Shown here: piece by piece, positions 1-8,148 of the stretch | How the letters are laid out: each line of letters starts with the position of its first letter | Numbering within the stretch: position 1 is the first letter of the stretch | Assembly: GCA_948678575.1 (NCBI GenBank) | Contig: CAPPGO010000011.1 | Span: 3,960 to 67,959, forward strand | Source: an uncultured Clostridia bacterium | Lineage (GTDB): Bacteria > Bacillota > Clostridia > TANB77 > CAG-508 | Length of the DNA stretch: 64,000 nucleotides | Direction: 5' to 3' | Position numbers and translations under genes: made by a program | Notes under the pieces: model-generated | What the model saw: the letters and a program-made list of their open reading frames with translations, nothing else | Databases searched by the model: none | What the model was told of the DNA's origin: nothing

Positions 1-176
1 ATTTTATTATCATTATTTGAATTTGTACCATATCCATTTATTCTATAATCTGTAATTCTTTTTTCAATAGGTGTTTCTTCACTTTTAAAATTTTCTAACC
101 ATTTTTCTACTTCTGGTTTCCAAATATCTTCTCTGTTGATACTATCTATTCTAGCTTCATATTCTTCTTTTTCCAT
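1..176 (-). CDS. Hypothetical protein, N-terminal part only (runs off the window)
   Basis: A start codon at 174-176 is preceded on the minus strand by AAAGGAGAG, a strong ribosome site, and the frame stays open to the window edge, giving about 58 residues starting MEKEEYEARI. The visible part is charged and polar, with no membrane segment or motif I recognise. It follows the anti-sigma gene by about 28 bases in the same direction, so it may be the third gene of the sigma/anti-sigma operon. The C-terminus lies outside the window and function cannot be assigned. Confidence 0.6.
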   Translation of the reverse strand, partial: MEKEEYEARIDSINREDIWKPEVEKWLENFKSEETPIEKRITDYRINGYGTNSNNDNK

Positions 177-203
177 TACTACACTCTCCTTTCGCACTCA
201 TAC

Positions 204-1478
204 TTAATTTTTCTTTTCAATTTTGATTATTTCTTCTTTGCCATTTTTATTAACTACAACAGTTACCTCATCTGTCGCATCATATTTTGTTAAATCGTAC
301 ATTGCACTATATGTTAAACTTTTTTTATCTTCTGAAATATCCTTGCTTCCATTTTCTCTTGGTCCCATTGTAAATTCAAATTTTTCATTATTACTATTCA
401 ATAAATATACTTCCACATCATACGCTTCATCATAAGCTTTTCTATAATTTTGATATTCTTCTGTCATCCATAATTTATTATACAAATATGAACTTATATC
501 TGATTCAAGTGTTTTAAATTCACTATCTTCTGGTAAAGTTTTCAAAAATTCTATTTCTGGTGTTGTTGGTGGTTCTTTGGGAAGATTTGGTATAACATTT
601 TTTAATTCTACTTCTACTTCCATTCCAGTTTCATATAAAGTAGCATTAGTTACTTTATAATTTGAATTAGTAGAAGATTTTTGTACATATTGAATAGCTG
701 TTCTATTATACATTTTTTCTGGAACATTAACTTTAAAATACCAATTACCAGTTAAAGTAATTTCTCCATCTCCAAACATAGTATTCACAGTCTCATCTTT
801 TGAAATATTTATTTTTCCAAATTTTACATTAAGTTCTTTACTATTAGGAAAATGATCAGAACCAGTATAAATATTATATACAACTTTTAAAGTATGATCT
901 TTTCTTTCTTCTAAAAAAGTATTAACTCCTGTATTTATAAATTTTTCATCATCTATGTATTCCATTGTTTTTTCTGTTCCAACAAATACTATATATCCAT
1001 TCTCGTCTGTTATAACAATATCTGTAAAGTTCATTTCCCAAACATCTTCTGCTTCACCTTGTATTACTTCCAATGCTTTATCTGATAAATTAACATTAAA
1101 AGTCATACTTAAATTAAAATCATCCATAACTAGTTCATCAACTTTTACAGAAGTTTCTAAATCTTCAACTCTTTCACCTGTTTCTTTATTTTCCATTACT
1201 GTATTTGAAATTTCTGGTTCCATTTCTGGCTTTTCAATATATCCTTCTTCCATTGCATGACCAATTCCATTACCAGTTGCCCAAAAATTTTCATATATTT
1301 TACTAGAAATATCTCTCGCAAATACAATACCTGTAATTGAAAACATACATATAACAACTGCAAAACTACTTTGCAATATGTTTTTAATTTTATTTTTTCT
1401 AGCTCTTTCTTTTCTAAAATTACTAGCACTAATGTTATCTTTTAAATTGTTTAAAATACTATCTTTATCCATAATCAA
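204..1478 (-). CDS. Membrane-anchored anti-sigma factor, DUF4179-like
   Basis: This 424-residue protein has a short charged cytoplasmic N-terminus, one membrane segment at about residues 35-55 and a long extracellular region rich in beta-strand-like sequence and ending in Lys-rich residues. That architecture, and its position directly after an ECF sigma factor, fits the DUF4179 family of anti-sigma/sensor proteins that hold the sigma factor at the membrane until a surface signal arrives. The ribosome site AGGAGG is formed by the last codons of the sigma gene. The TTG at 1476-1478 has the better spacing (7 bases) than the ATG two codons later, so I chose TTG; the two genes are translationally coupled. 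The signal sensed is unknown. Confidence 0.75.
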   Translation of the reverse strand: MIMDKDSILNNLKDNISASNFRKERARKNKIKNILQSSFAVVICMFSITGIVFARDISSKIYENFWATGNGIGHAMEEGYIEKPEMEPEISNTVMENKETGERVEDLETSVKVDELVMDDFNLSMTFNVNLSDKALEVIQGEAEDVWEMNFTDIVITDENGYIVFVGTEKTMEYIDDEKFINTGVNTFLEERKDHTLKVVYNIYTGSDHFPNSKELNVKFGKINISKDETVNTMFGDGEITLTGNWYFKVNVPEKMYNRTAIQYVQKSSTNSNYKVTNATLYETGMEVEVELKNVIPNLPKEPPTTPEIEFLKTLPEDSEFKTLESDISSYLYNKLWMTEEYQNYRKAYDEAYDVEVYLLNSNNEKFEFTMGPRENGSKDISEDKKSLTYSAMYDLTKYDATDEVTVVVNKNGKEEIIKIEKKN

Positions 1479-2015
1479 TTAAAAACCTCCTAAATTTAAT
1501 AATCGTTTTATTCTTTCTCGAGTTCTATGCAAAGTTGTTTTTACATTACTTAGCGATAAATTCATTTCCTTTGCAATAGTTTTCACTTTTTTATCTTCAT
1601 AATAAAATTTTGTAAATATTAGATATTCTTTCTCTCCAAGTTTTTTTACATTTTCCATAATCCAATTATTTACTTCTTTTTCTTCTATGATTTTGTCGAC
1701 ATTAAATCTAGAAACTAAAATTTTATCATAATCTTCAATACTGAATTCGTTTGATAATTCTTTATATTTTTTGAATATAATTCTTCTAGTAATTCCAGCT
1801 ATATATGGACTAAACTTCAAATTTTTGTTAAGCTTCTCTGAATTTTTCCACAAAACTAAAAACACATCTGAAATAATTTCTTCTTCATCTTCTGCTTTAA
1901 TCGTTCCAAAATTTCTAATTATAGCTGTTATATAACTTTGATAATCTTCTAAAAGTTTTTCAAAATTCAATTTTTCTTTATCAAAATATGCTCCAATTAA
2001 TTCTTCTTTTATCAT
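1479..2015 (-). CDS. ECF-type RNA polymerase sigma factor
   Basis: A 178-residue sigma-70 family protein of extracytoplasmic-function size. Region 2 is seen around residues 20-75 (the acidic stretch before DVFLVLWKNSEKL is typical) and region 4 at the C-terminus, where KEMNLSLSNVKTTLHRTRERIKRLL is the helix-turn-helix that reads the -35 element; here only part is quoted as NLSLSNVKTTLHRTRERI. It directs RNA polymerase to a small regulon, probably envelope stress, and is paired with the anti-sigma gene it abuts. The start has AAAGGAGCAATTT in front. Target promoters are not known. Confidence 0.85.
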   Translation of the reverse strand: MIKEELIGAYFDKEKLNFEKLLEDYQSYITAIIRNFGTIKAEDEEEIISDVFLVLWKNSEKLNKNLKFSPYIAGITRRIIFKKYKELSNEFSIEDYDKILVSRFNVDKIIEEKEVNNWIMENVKKLGEKEYLIFTKFYYEDKKVKTIAKEMNLSLSNVKTTLHRTRERIKRLLNLGGF

Positions 2016-2039
2016 AAATTGCTCCTTTATTTTGTCCTT

Positions 2040-2078
2040 ACATCTATATATTGCCTTAAATTATATAAAAGGTTACAA
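2040..2078 (-). promoter_or_regulatory. Possible self-regulated ECF promoter
   Basis: On the minus strand TGTAACC (2071-2077) lies about 60 bases ahead of the sigma gene and resembles the -35 element (TGWAACC) of many self-regulated ECF promoters. No convincing CGTC -10 box follows, although a TATAAT-like run is present, so this is only suggestive. Confidence 0.25.
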
Positions 2079-2105
2079 AAAAGAGAATATTTTTAAATAT
2101 TCTCT
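2076..2105 (-). terminator. Intrinsic terminator of mutL
   Basis: An 11-bp perfect stem (AGAGAATATTT with its complement) overlaps the mutL stop codon and is followed on the minus strand by six T residues. Confidence 0.85.
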
Positions 2106-3823
2106 AATGTAAACTCATCTTTATTGAATTTTATAGTTGTAGGTCTACCATGTGGACAAGTATATGGATTTTTTAAAACCAATAAATTATCAATTAATTT
2201 ATCTACTTCCATTTTTGTTAAATCCATATTAGCTTTTACTGCTGCTTTACAAGCAACAGTTGCAATAAATCTTTCTTCTATATCTTTACCTTGACTTCTT
2301 TCACTTGTAAGCATTTCGTCCAAAGTATCCATAAACAAATCCTTACTAGTTGTTTTTTCTCTATATTCGATATCTGGAATTCCATTAATTTTAACACTAT
2401 TATCCCCAAATTCTTCTATATCAAAACCAGCTTTTTGAAAAAGTTCAATATTTTCTTTTACAAATTCACATTCTTTATGTGTTAAATTTATAATCTCTGG
2501 AATTAAAGTCATTTGAGTATTATTTTTTAAATTGTTTTTATAATTTTCTTTAATTTGCTCATATAAAAGTCTTTCATGAGCAGCATGTTGATCTATTAAA
2601 TAAATATCTTTTCCAACTTCTATTACTATATATGTTCTAAATAAAATACCAATATATTTATATTCTACTTTTCTTTTATTTTCACGCTCAATAATAGATT
2701 TTTCTTCCACTGTATCTATTTCTTTACTTGGTATAATAGAAGGTTGTTTTATAAAATGATTAGTTACAAAATTATATTCTTTTTCTATATACTCAGTTTT
2801 TCTTTCTTCCATTTCAGTATTACCTAAAAATTCCTTAGAAAGCATTGCACTTTTTATAGCATTATAAAATACTTTAAATATTTTATCTTCATCTTTAAAT
2901 CTTACATCCATTTTAGTTGGGTGAACATTAATATCATAATAACTTGCTGGCATATCTAAATTTAAAATAAAAAAGCCAAATTTTCCAATACCAGTTCCTC
3001 CACCTTTAAATGCTTGATCAGCACTAGCTGTTAAAATATTATTTTTTATATTTCTTTTATTTAGAAAAACTATTTGATCTTTTCTAGTATCTCTGGCAAT
3101 TAAAGTTGTTCCAATAACTCCACTTACTTTTATTCCCTCATCTTCATAATCTACTTTTATAATGTTTTCTTGAACATCTTTACCATATAATACATATATT
3201 AAATCATCTATACTTCCATTTCCATTTGAAGAAAAAACTATTTTACCATCATTTATAAGCTTTATAGAAACATCTAAATGAGATACTGCAAATTTTTGCA
3301 ACCATTCCTTTATATATCTAAATTCTGTACTGTCATTTTTTAAAAATTTATATCTAACTGGTGTATTGAAAAATATGTTTTCTACTATTATAGTTGTACC
3401 TGTATTGGATGATACCTCTTCTGCTGAAACAATATCACCACCATCAGTAGTAATTTTTATTCCTATTTCTTGATTATCAGTTTTAGATATTATAGTAAAA
3501 TTAGAAATTGAAGCAATACTTGCTAAAGCTTCTCCACGAAATCCCATTGTATATGTGTGTTCCAAATCTTCAACACTTCTTATTTTACTTGTAGCATGTC
3601 TTTCAATAGAAAGTGGTAAATCCTCTTTTTCAATACCTTTACCATTATCTGTAATTTTTATAAAAGATTTTCCACCTTTTTTTATTTCAACAGTAATTTT
3701 AGTAGCTCCTGCATCAACTGAATTTTCTACTAATTCTTTTACTACATTCGCTGGTCTTTCAATAACCTCTCCTGCTGCTATTTGATTAATACTTAGATCA
3801 TCTAATAAAACTATTTTCCCCAT
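2093..3823 (-). CDS. mutL: DNA mismatch repair protein MutL
   Basis: A 576-residue MutL. The N-terminal GHKL ATPase carries the Asn/Asp/Gly motifs (ELVENSVDAGA, ITDNGKGI, GFRGEALASI). The C-terminal domain has DQHAAHERLLYE, which fits the DQHA(X)2E(X)4E metal-binding motif of MutL proteins that nick DNA, plus ACKAAVKAN and CPHGRPT. It is therefore an endonuclease-type MutL, as expected in bacteria lacking MutH. It couples MutS mismatch recognition to strand incision; mutS lies 7 kb away on the same strand. The gene is followed closely by nothing else on its strand until the sigma gene, with a terminator at its end. It contains no in-frame CGG. Confidence 0.97.
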   Translation of the reverse strand: MGKIVLLDDLSINQIAAGEVIERPANVVKELVENSVDAGATKITVEIKKGGKSFIKITDNGKGIEKEDLPLSIERHATSKIRSVEDLEHTYTMGFRGEALASIASISNFTIISKTDNQEIGIKITTDGGDIVSAEEVSSNTGTTIIVENIFFNTPVRYKFLKNDSTEFRYIKEWLQKFAVSHLDVSIKLINDGKIVFSSNGNGSIDDLIYVLYGKDVQENIIKVDYEDEGIKVSGVIGTTLIARDTRKDQIVFLNKRNIKNNILTASADQAFKGGGTGIGKFGFFILNLDMPASYYDINVHPTKMDVRFKDEDKIFKVFYNAIKSAMLSKEFLGNTEMEERKTEYIEKEYNFVTNHFIKQPSIIPSKEIDTVEEKSIIERENKRKVEYKYIGILFRTYIVIEVGKDIYLIDQHAAHERLLYEQIKENYKNNLKNNTQMTLIPEIINLTHKECEFVKENIELFQKAGFDIEEFGDNSVKINGIPDIEYREKTTSKDLFMDTLDEMLTSERSQGKDIEERFIATVACKAAVKANMDLTKMEVDKLIDNLLVLKNPYTCPHGRPTTIKFNKDEFTLENI

Positions 3824-3836
3824 TATTTGCCCCTTT

Positions 3837-4659
3837 TTATAGTTTGTAATTATCTAAAAAATGATGTGTTTCTCCGTTTTTATGATATGAAATAATTGTA
3901 TCTAAATTAACATTTTGCACACTATTGAATATATTTACATCAACATTCTCATAGTCTTCACAAAGTTTTTTTATAAGAGCTTTTATCTCTTCTCTCTTCG
4001 AAGATTTTTTCTTATTTGCATAATCTTCTGTAAATTTACATGCACATTCTATAAATTCTAAACTGTTTTTATCTCTCCATTTTATAATATCTTCTTCTTT
4101 AACAAAATATAATGGTCTAATAAGCTCCATACCGTGGATGTGAAGTACTACATACCTTTGGCATCATAGTTTGCATCTGTGCACCATAAAACATTCCCAT
4201 AACTATTGTTTCGATTACATCGTTAAAATGATGTCCTAATGCAATTTTATTGCATCCCATAGCCTTTGCCTTCTCATATAAATAACCTCTTCTCATTCTT
4301 GCACATAAATAGCATGGACTATCTTCAATCTTTACGACCCTACTAAATATATCTGTTTCAAACATTTCAATAGGAATATTAAGTATTTTTGCATTTTCTA
4401 TAATCTTGTCTTTATTTTTTTCATTATATCCTGGATTCATAACAATAAAACAAACTTCAAAATTCATTTTTCTATGCTTTTTTAATTCTTGAAAACATTT
4501 AGCAAGTAGCATAGAATCTTTTCCACCAGATATGCAAACTGCTATTTTGTCTCCTTCTTTTACCATTTCATATTCAGTTATACCTTTTATAAATCTTTTC
4601 CATATTTCTTTTCTGTAAGTTTTTACAATGGTTTGTTCTATTTCTTCATATCTTTCCAT
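3837..4659 (-). CDS. TtcA-like tRNA thiolase, read through a CGG frameshift
   Basis: Two out-of-phase reading frames together make one TtcA-family PP-loop protein of 273 residues. The first part carries the ATP-binding SGGKDS near residue 47 and the CYLC cysteine pair; the second resumes with GMELIRPLYFV, the usual continuation. Family members place 2-thiocytidine in tRNA using an Fe-S cluster. At 4132-4134 the frame reads CCA CGG TAT and hits a stop four codons later; skipping the C gives CCA GGT ATG and the conserved HPGMELIRP sequence. The start is the ATG at 4657-4659, one base after the tcdA stop, with GGAG six bases upstream. The corrected length is a whole number of codons. Either a real pseudogene-like mutation or, more likely given ten equal cases here, CGG recoding. 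Confidence 0.85.
4132..4134 (-). other. CGG +1 recoding site 1 (TtcA-like, Gly176)
   Basis: Zero-frame codons CCA CGG TAT. Reading CGGT as one Gly restores HPGMEL; otherwise a stop follows after four more codons. Confidence 0.85.
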
Positions 4660-4660
4660 T

Positions 4661-5341
4661 CTAAGCTCCAATAATATCCTTTATTACTTCTCCTGCTATA
4701 ATTAATCCGGCAACTGATGGTACAAATGAAATACTTCCTGTCACTTTACCTTCATATTTTATAGGCTCTTCTTTTGAGTATAATACTTTAACATTTTTTA
4801 TATCTCTTTGTTTTAATTCTTTTCTCATTACTTTTGCAAGAGGACACACAGAAGTTTTAGAAATATCTGTTATTTCAAACTTTGTGGGGTCAAATTTGTT
4901 TCCTGTTCCCATTGAAGAAATAACTGGAATGTTTAACTTTTTAGCTCTTGCAATTATTTCAATTTTTGCTGTTACTGTGTCTACACAATCTACAACATAA
5001 TTAGCTGTATTGTCAAAAACATCTTCACTATCTGGCATAAAAAATTCTTGATATGTTTTTATTTTTGCACTTGGATTTATACTTAAAGCTCTTTGTTTTG
5101 CAATTTCTACTTTTGGTTTTCCAATAGTATCGTGAGTAGCTATTATTTGTCTATTTATATTAGTTAAATCAACTTCATCTTTGTCTACTAAAATTAAATT
5201 TCCTACACCTGCTCGTACTAATGCTTCTACTACAAATGAACCAACGCCTCCAATACCAAATACAACAACCTTTGAATTTTGAAGCTTTTTAATTCCATCT
5301 TTACCAATTATTAATTCAGTTCTCTCAAATTGATTTGCCAT
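4661..5341 (-). CDS. tcdA: tRNA threonylcarbamoyladenosine dehydratase (TcdA)
   Basis: A 226-residue ThiF/E1-like protein. The nucleotide-binding loop VFGIGGVGSFVVEALVRAG lies near residue 28, followed by the LVDKDEVDLTNINRQ motif and the catalytic-region sequence SMGTGNKFDP. TcdA uses ATP to cyclise t6A at position 37 of tRNAs into the hydantoin form. Its gene ends one base before the TtcA-like gene, giving a two-gene tRNA-modification operon. The ribosome site AAAGGAGATTATT precedes the ATG. Length is a little short of E. coli TcdA (268) but normal for the Gram-positive form. Confidence 0.9.
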   Translation of the reverse strand: MANQFERTELIIGKDGIKKLQNSKVVVFGIGGVGSFVVEALVRAGVGNLILVDKDEVDLTNINRQIIATHDTIGKPKVEIAKQRALSINPSAKIKTYQEFFMPDSEDVFDNTANYVVDCVDTVTAKIEIIARAKKLNIPVISSMGTGNKFDPTKFEITDISKTSVCPLAKVMRKELKQRDIKNVKVLYSKEEPIKYEGKVTGSISFVPSVAGLIIAGEVIKDIIGA

Positions 5342-5383
5342 AATAATCTCCTTTTTAGCGTTATTATTATATCACTAAAAAAC

Positions 5384-5416
5384 AAAAAAGTCAGTATTTT
5401 TTCTCAAATACTGACT
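5384..5416 (-). terminator. Intrinsic terminator after the EndoQ-like gene
   Basis: An 11-bp perfect stem beginning AGTCAGTATTT is followed by T6 on the minus strand, ten bases past the stop codon. Confidence 0.85.
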
Positions 5417-5425
5417 AGTTTTAAA

Positions 5426-6619
5426 TTAAGTTTGTTCTATTTTTCCGTAGACTCCTCCTCCACCTTCAACAATGTGCATTTTTCCGTCACGAGCTCTAAT
5501 AATATTATTTGCAATCTTCTCTCCAACAACAGCTTCTATATCATCATCTGATAATTTGTGCAAAATTGTCATTTCTGTACCAAAATGATTTAACAACTTA
5601 TCTATTGTTTTCGCTCCAAGTCCTGGTATAAAGGTAAGTGGAATTTGATATATATAAGGAGGTCTAAATTCTGGACTTTTTGTATCCACCTTATCTTTTA
5701 TTATTTCTATTCTATCAAAAACTCCCATTGTGATATTTTTACTTTCGCAGTCTGGGCATTTAGTAACTGGTGCATCACCTGGAATTCTTTTATCACATAC
5801 TTCACAATATGTTCTATGATATTTTCCTAATTTAGGATCCATACCATAATTAGATATAATTTTTCTGCCATCTTCTCTTCTTAAAGCTTTTAAAAATTCT
5901 TTAAAGCTTATTCCTTCAACCTGAATTTTATTATATTCTCTTGCGATTTTAGGTAATGAGTGTGCATCAGAATTTGTTAAAAATGATTTTGTTTCTAGCT
6001 CTGAAATTTTGTCAGCTAAAAAAGTATCTGAACTTAAACCAAGTTCAATTGCTGGTATTTTATCATATTTTTCCTTAAAAATTCTCTTTAATGATGATGT
6101 ACAATTACCGTAAAAACTTTTATGTGGTGTAAATGCATGAGCTGGTACTAACACTCCATTATATTTTTCTACAATATCAATTAAATAATATGCAGAAATA
6201 TCAGCTCTTTGTGAACTTAAAGTTATGTTTTTTATATGATGACTCATTTCATTTGAAAAGCCTTTTATATCTTTCAAAGTTGGAAAATAGCACAAATTAT
6301 GAGCACTACCAGTTTTTCCATCATCATTTATTTCATTGGTTTCTATTTCACTTCCTAATATTATACATACTTTATCTTTATATATAATTCCGCCATCTTC
6401 TATTTCATAAGCATCACCATTTCTTAAAAAATTCTCTATATCTTCTATAACATAAGGTGAAGCACAATCTATAATTCCTACAAGATTTATTCCTTTTTTC
6501 TCTACACATTCTTTTGCAATATTAGCAAAATTTAAACTTCTTGCCGCTGTAATTTTTATTGGTTTTCCGTTTTCACTTCTTCCTATATGAACATGCATAT
6601 CTGCAAATACTTCGTACAT
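5426..6619 (-). CDS. EndoQ-like PHP-domain endonuclease (YqxK family)
   Basis: A 397-residue PHP-fold protein. The N-terminal metal-binding motif DMHVHIGRS and later SDAHS belong to the PHP domain; a four-cysteine zinc finger (CEVC and CPDC, around residues 275-295) and a C-terminal helix-hairpin-helix region (IPGLGAKTIDKLLNHFG) follow. This order matches endonuclease Q, which cuts DNA 5' of deaminated bases and abasic sites. It would act in repair of uracil and hypoxanthine. It stands alone between rnpB and tcdA, with its own terminator. The start has GGAGGCAAAA in front. Confidence 0.85.
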   Translation of the reverse strand: MYEVFADMHVHIGRSENGKPIKITAARSLNFANIAKECVEKKGINLVGIIDCASPYVIEDIENFLRNGDAYEIEDGGIIYKDKVCIILGSEIETNEINDDGKTGSAHNLCYFPTLKDIKGFSNEMSHHIKNITLSSQRADISAYYLIDIVEKYNGVLVPAHAFTPHKSFYGNCTSSLKRIFKEKYDKIPAIELGLSSDTFLADKISELETKSFLTNSDAHSLPKIAREYNKIQVEGISFKEFLKALRREDGRKIISNYGMDPKLGKYHRTYCEVCDKRIPGDAPVTKCPDCESKNITMGVFDRIEIIKDKVDTKSPEFRPPYIYQIPLTFIPGLGAKTIDKLLNHFGTEMTILHKLSDDDIEAVVGEKIANNIIRARDGKMHIVEGGGGVYGKIEQT

Positions 6620-6685
6620 TTTTGCCTCCTAAAATTCAATTCTTTGTCATTATATTTTAATTCGACAAAAAATTCAAGTGCAAAA

Positions 6686-6716
6686 GAAAAAAGATAGGTT
6701 CTTGCCTATCTTTTTT
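6686..6716. terminator. Terminator downstream of RNase P RNA
   Basis: AAAAAAGATAGG and its complement enclose a six-base loop, with A and T runs on both sides, so it can work in either direction. It ends the RNase P RNA transcript on the minus strand. Confidence 0.85.
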
Positions 6717-6721
6717 CATAT

Positions 6722-7057
6722 AAAAGTAAATCTGTAAGCCGGGTTCTGTCGTGAATAGTCATTTATCTAGAATATATATTGCTATATATTTCAAGCCACG
6801 CAAATCGAGAAAATGGCGAGCAGCCTTAACTTTCTCTATGAGGTGTTGCTCCAGATAGGGTTTACACAGCCAATATGTCACCATACTGCTGGTGGGCTTT
6901 TACTCCACCTTTTCACCTGAACCTATAAAGGTTGTTATTTTCTGTTGCACTTTCCCTAAGGTCACCCTCGCTTGACGTTATCAAGTATCTTTGCTCTACG
7001 GAGCCCGGACTTTCCTCTCATGAAGCCTTTCGGCTTTCATCAGCGACTATTCAATTT
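6722..7057 (-). ncRNA. rnpB: RNase P RNA
   Basis: The minus strand carries the universally conserved 5' block GAGGAAAGTCCGGGCTCC (7005-7021 region) and the 3' block GACAGAACCCGGCTTACAG. The ends pair through GAATAGTC/GACTATTC (P1). Further conserved pieces include GGGTGAC, GGGAAAGTGCAACAGAAA and AACCCTATCTGGAGCAA. This is the catalytic RNA that trims 5' leaders from tRNA and tmRNA precursors. It lies within ten bases of the tmRNA 3' end, so both may be cut from one precursor driven by the promoter at 7441-7469. Confidence 0.95.
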
Positions 7058-7063
7058 ACTTTT

Positions 7064-7417
7064 TGGTGGAGGTGCGGAGAGTCGAACTCCGGTCCAATAA
7101 ATCTTCCACATAAACTTCTCCGAGTGCAGTTTATTATTTAAATTCCCATATTTAACACTAATAAACAAGTTTTAAATATAGTAGCTTTTAAAAATGCCTA
7201 CTAATATCAAAAGCAAATATTAGCTTCGTTTCCTGCTAATCGTCGCCTTATCTTAAACCGCAGGTTGTAAAAGTAAGACGTCACTGCAACTTAGGCAGCG
7301 AATGCTAATTCTTTATTATCAGCGTTTATTTTTAATTTTTGCCTTTTATAGTGGCCAGGCAACTCCACTACTCGCTATTTATCCTTCTAATTTACTGTCG
7401 AAACCAAATACACCCCC
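7064..7417 (-). ncRNA. ssrA: Transfer-messenger RNA (tmRNA)
   Basis: The minus strand starts GGGGGTG, pairs with CACCTCC near the 3' end (seven pairs) and ends ACCA, with CCA encoded. The T-arm GGAGTTCGACTCTCC and the tmRNA-specific GGTTTCGACAG after the acceptor stem are clear. The tag reading frame ends ...NADNKELAFAA followed by TAA, a typical hydrophobic degradation tail. No Ala or Gly resume codon is in phase with it; the in-phase codons there are AGG CAA AAA, so the true resume point is unsure. It rescues ribosomes stalled on broken mRNAs. Confidence 0.95.
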
Positions 7418-7440
7418 ATATTCAATTCACTGTATATATT

Positions 7441-7469
7441 ATTATACTCTTTTTATTCTTTCTATGCAA
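7441..7469 (-). promoter_or_regulatory. Sigma-A promoter for tmRNA/RNase P RNA
   Basis: Minus strand TTGCAT, 17-base spacer, TATAAT, about 24 bases ahead of the mature tmRNA end, consistent with a short 5' leader removed by RNase P. Confidence 0.7.
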
Positions 7470-7476
7470 GCAAATC

Positions 7477-7505
7477 TTGCAAATATTATGTAAATATGAT
7501 ATAAT
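7477..7505 (+). promoter_or_regulatory. Sigma-A promoter for the gene at 7592
   Basis: Plus strand TTGCAA, 17-base spacer, TATAAT. It lies back to back with the tmRNA promoter and about 85 bases before the start codon. Confidence 0.7.
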
Positions 7506-7591
7506 TAAAATATCTAACCGTGTTTTTTTAGCACATAATTTGACCATATATAATATAACAAAAAAACATGAGACCAAAGGAGGTTTTTTAT

Positions 7592-7972
7592 ATGGGAAAA
7601 GTTACAAAAAAATATAACTGGGGCTACTCGGTTATTGACTTTCATGGCTTAAAATATGCTAACACTGATTCAGACGATCAAATTCACACTATCAGTACAG
7701 CTGTAATCAAAGCCAGAACATTCATTCCGTTACACATCCAATTCGAAGGTAGCGAACAGTATCAAGCATTGACATGGGGATTACATGCTTTGACTCTTTC
7801 GCTTGAAGAAGCCTCAGCCTTGACGGACACCGAAATATTAAAACAGTTAAAAGATGCTCCTCAGATGAAAATTAGTGAAGTTTCAACATGCCACAAAGGT
7901 CAGCTTCATATTTTGTATAATTCATCAGACATTGAAGCGAGATTAAAAATTATTAATTGTTTTGAGGATTAA
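7592..7972 (+). CDS. Hypothetical 126-residue protein with atypical codon use
   Basis: The ATG at 7592 is chosen because AAAGGAGG lies eight bases upstream; an ATG at 7568 has no such site. The protein starts MGKVTKKYNWGYS, is soluble, and I do not recognise a family. It uses codons such as ACG, TCG, GCC and CTT far more than its neighbours, which prefer AGA/TTA/GAA-rich codons, hinting at a different origin. It has its own promoter and terminator and sits next to ssrA, a common site for acquired DNA. CGG triplets occur in it twice but only out of frame (TCG|GTT, ACG|GAC). Confidence 0.75.
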   Translation: MGKVTKKYNWGYSVIDFHGLKYANTDSDDQIHTISTAVIKARTFIPLHIQFEGSEQYQALTWGLHALTLSLEEASALTDTEILKQLKDAPQMKISEVSTCHKGQLHILYNSSDIEARLKIINCFED

Positions 7973-7995
7973 TTTACAGAATGAAAAAGATGGAG

Positions 7996-8028
7996 AATCG
8001 TAGCAAGGAATTTTGCGCTACGATTTTT
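7996..8028 (+). terminator. Intrinsic terminator after the small gene
   Basis: ATCGTAGC pairs with GCTACGAT and is followed by five T residues. Confidence 0.8.
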
Positions 8029-8148
8029 CTGATTTTAATAATAAAATACTGATTATGCCCACATGATTATCACCTTTTAATATAAAAAAATTTATTGAGA
8101 TTTACATTATTTTATGATACTATGATAAAAAACCGAAAGGACTAAAAA

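Noticed and set aside
3836..4659. TtcA-like gene as two separate genes
   Set aside because: Each half lacks essential parts, the second has no ribosome site, and the fused product matches one family protein end to end.
6932..7141. Short plus-strand frames across RNase P RNA and tmRNA
   Set aside because: They lie over well-supported RNA genes on the other strand and lack ribosome sites.
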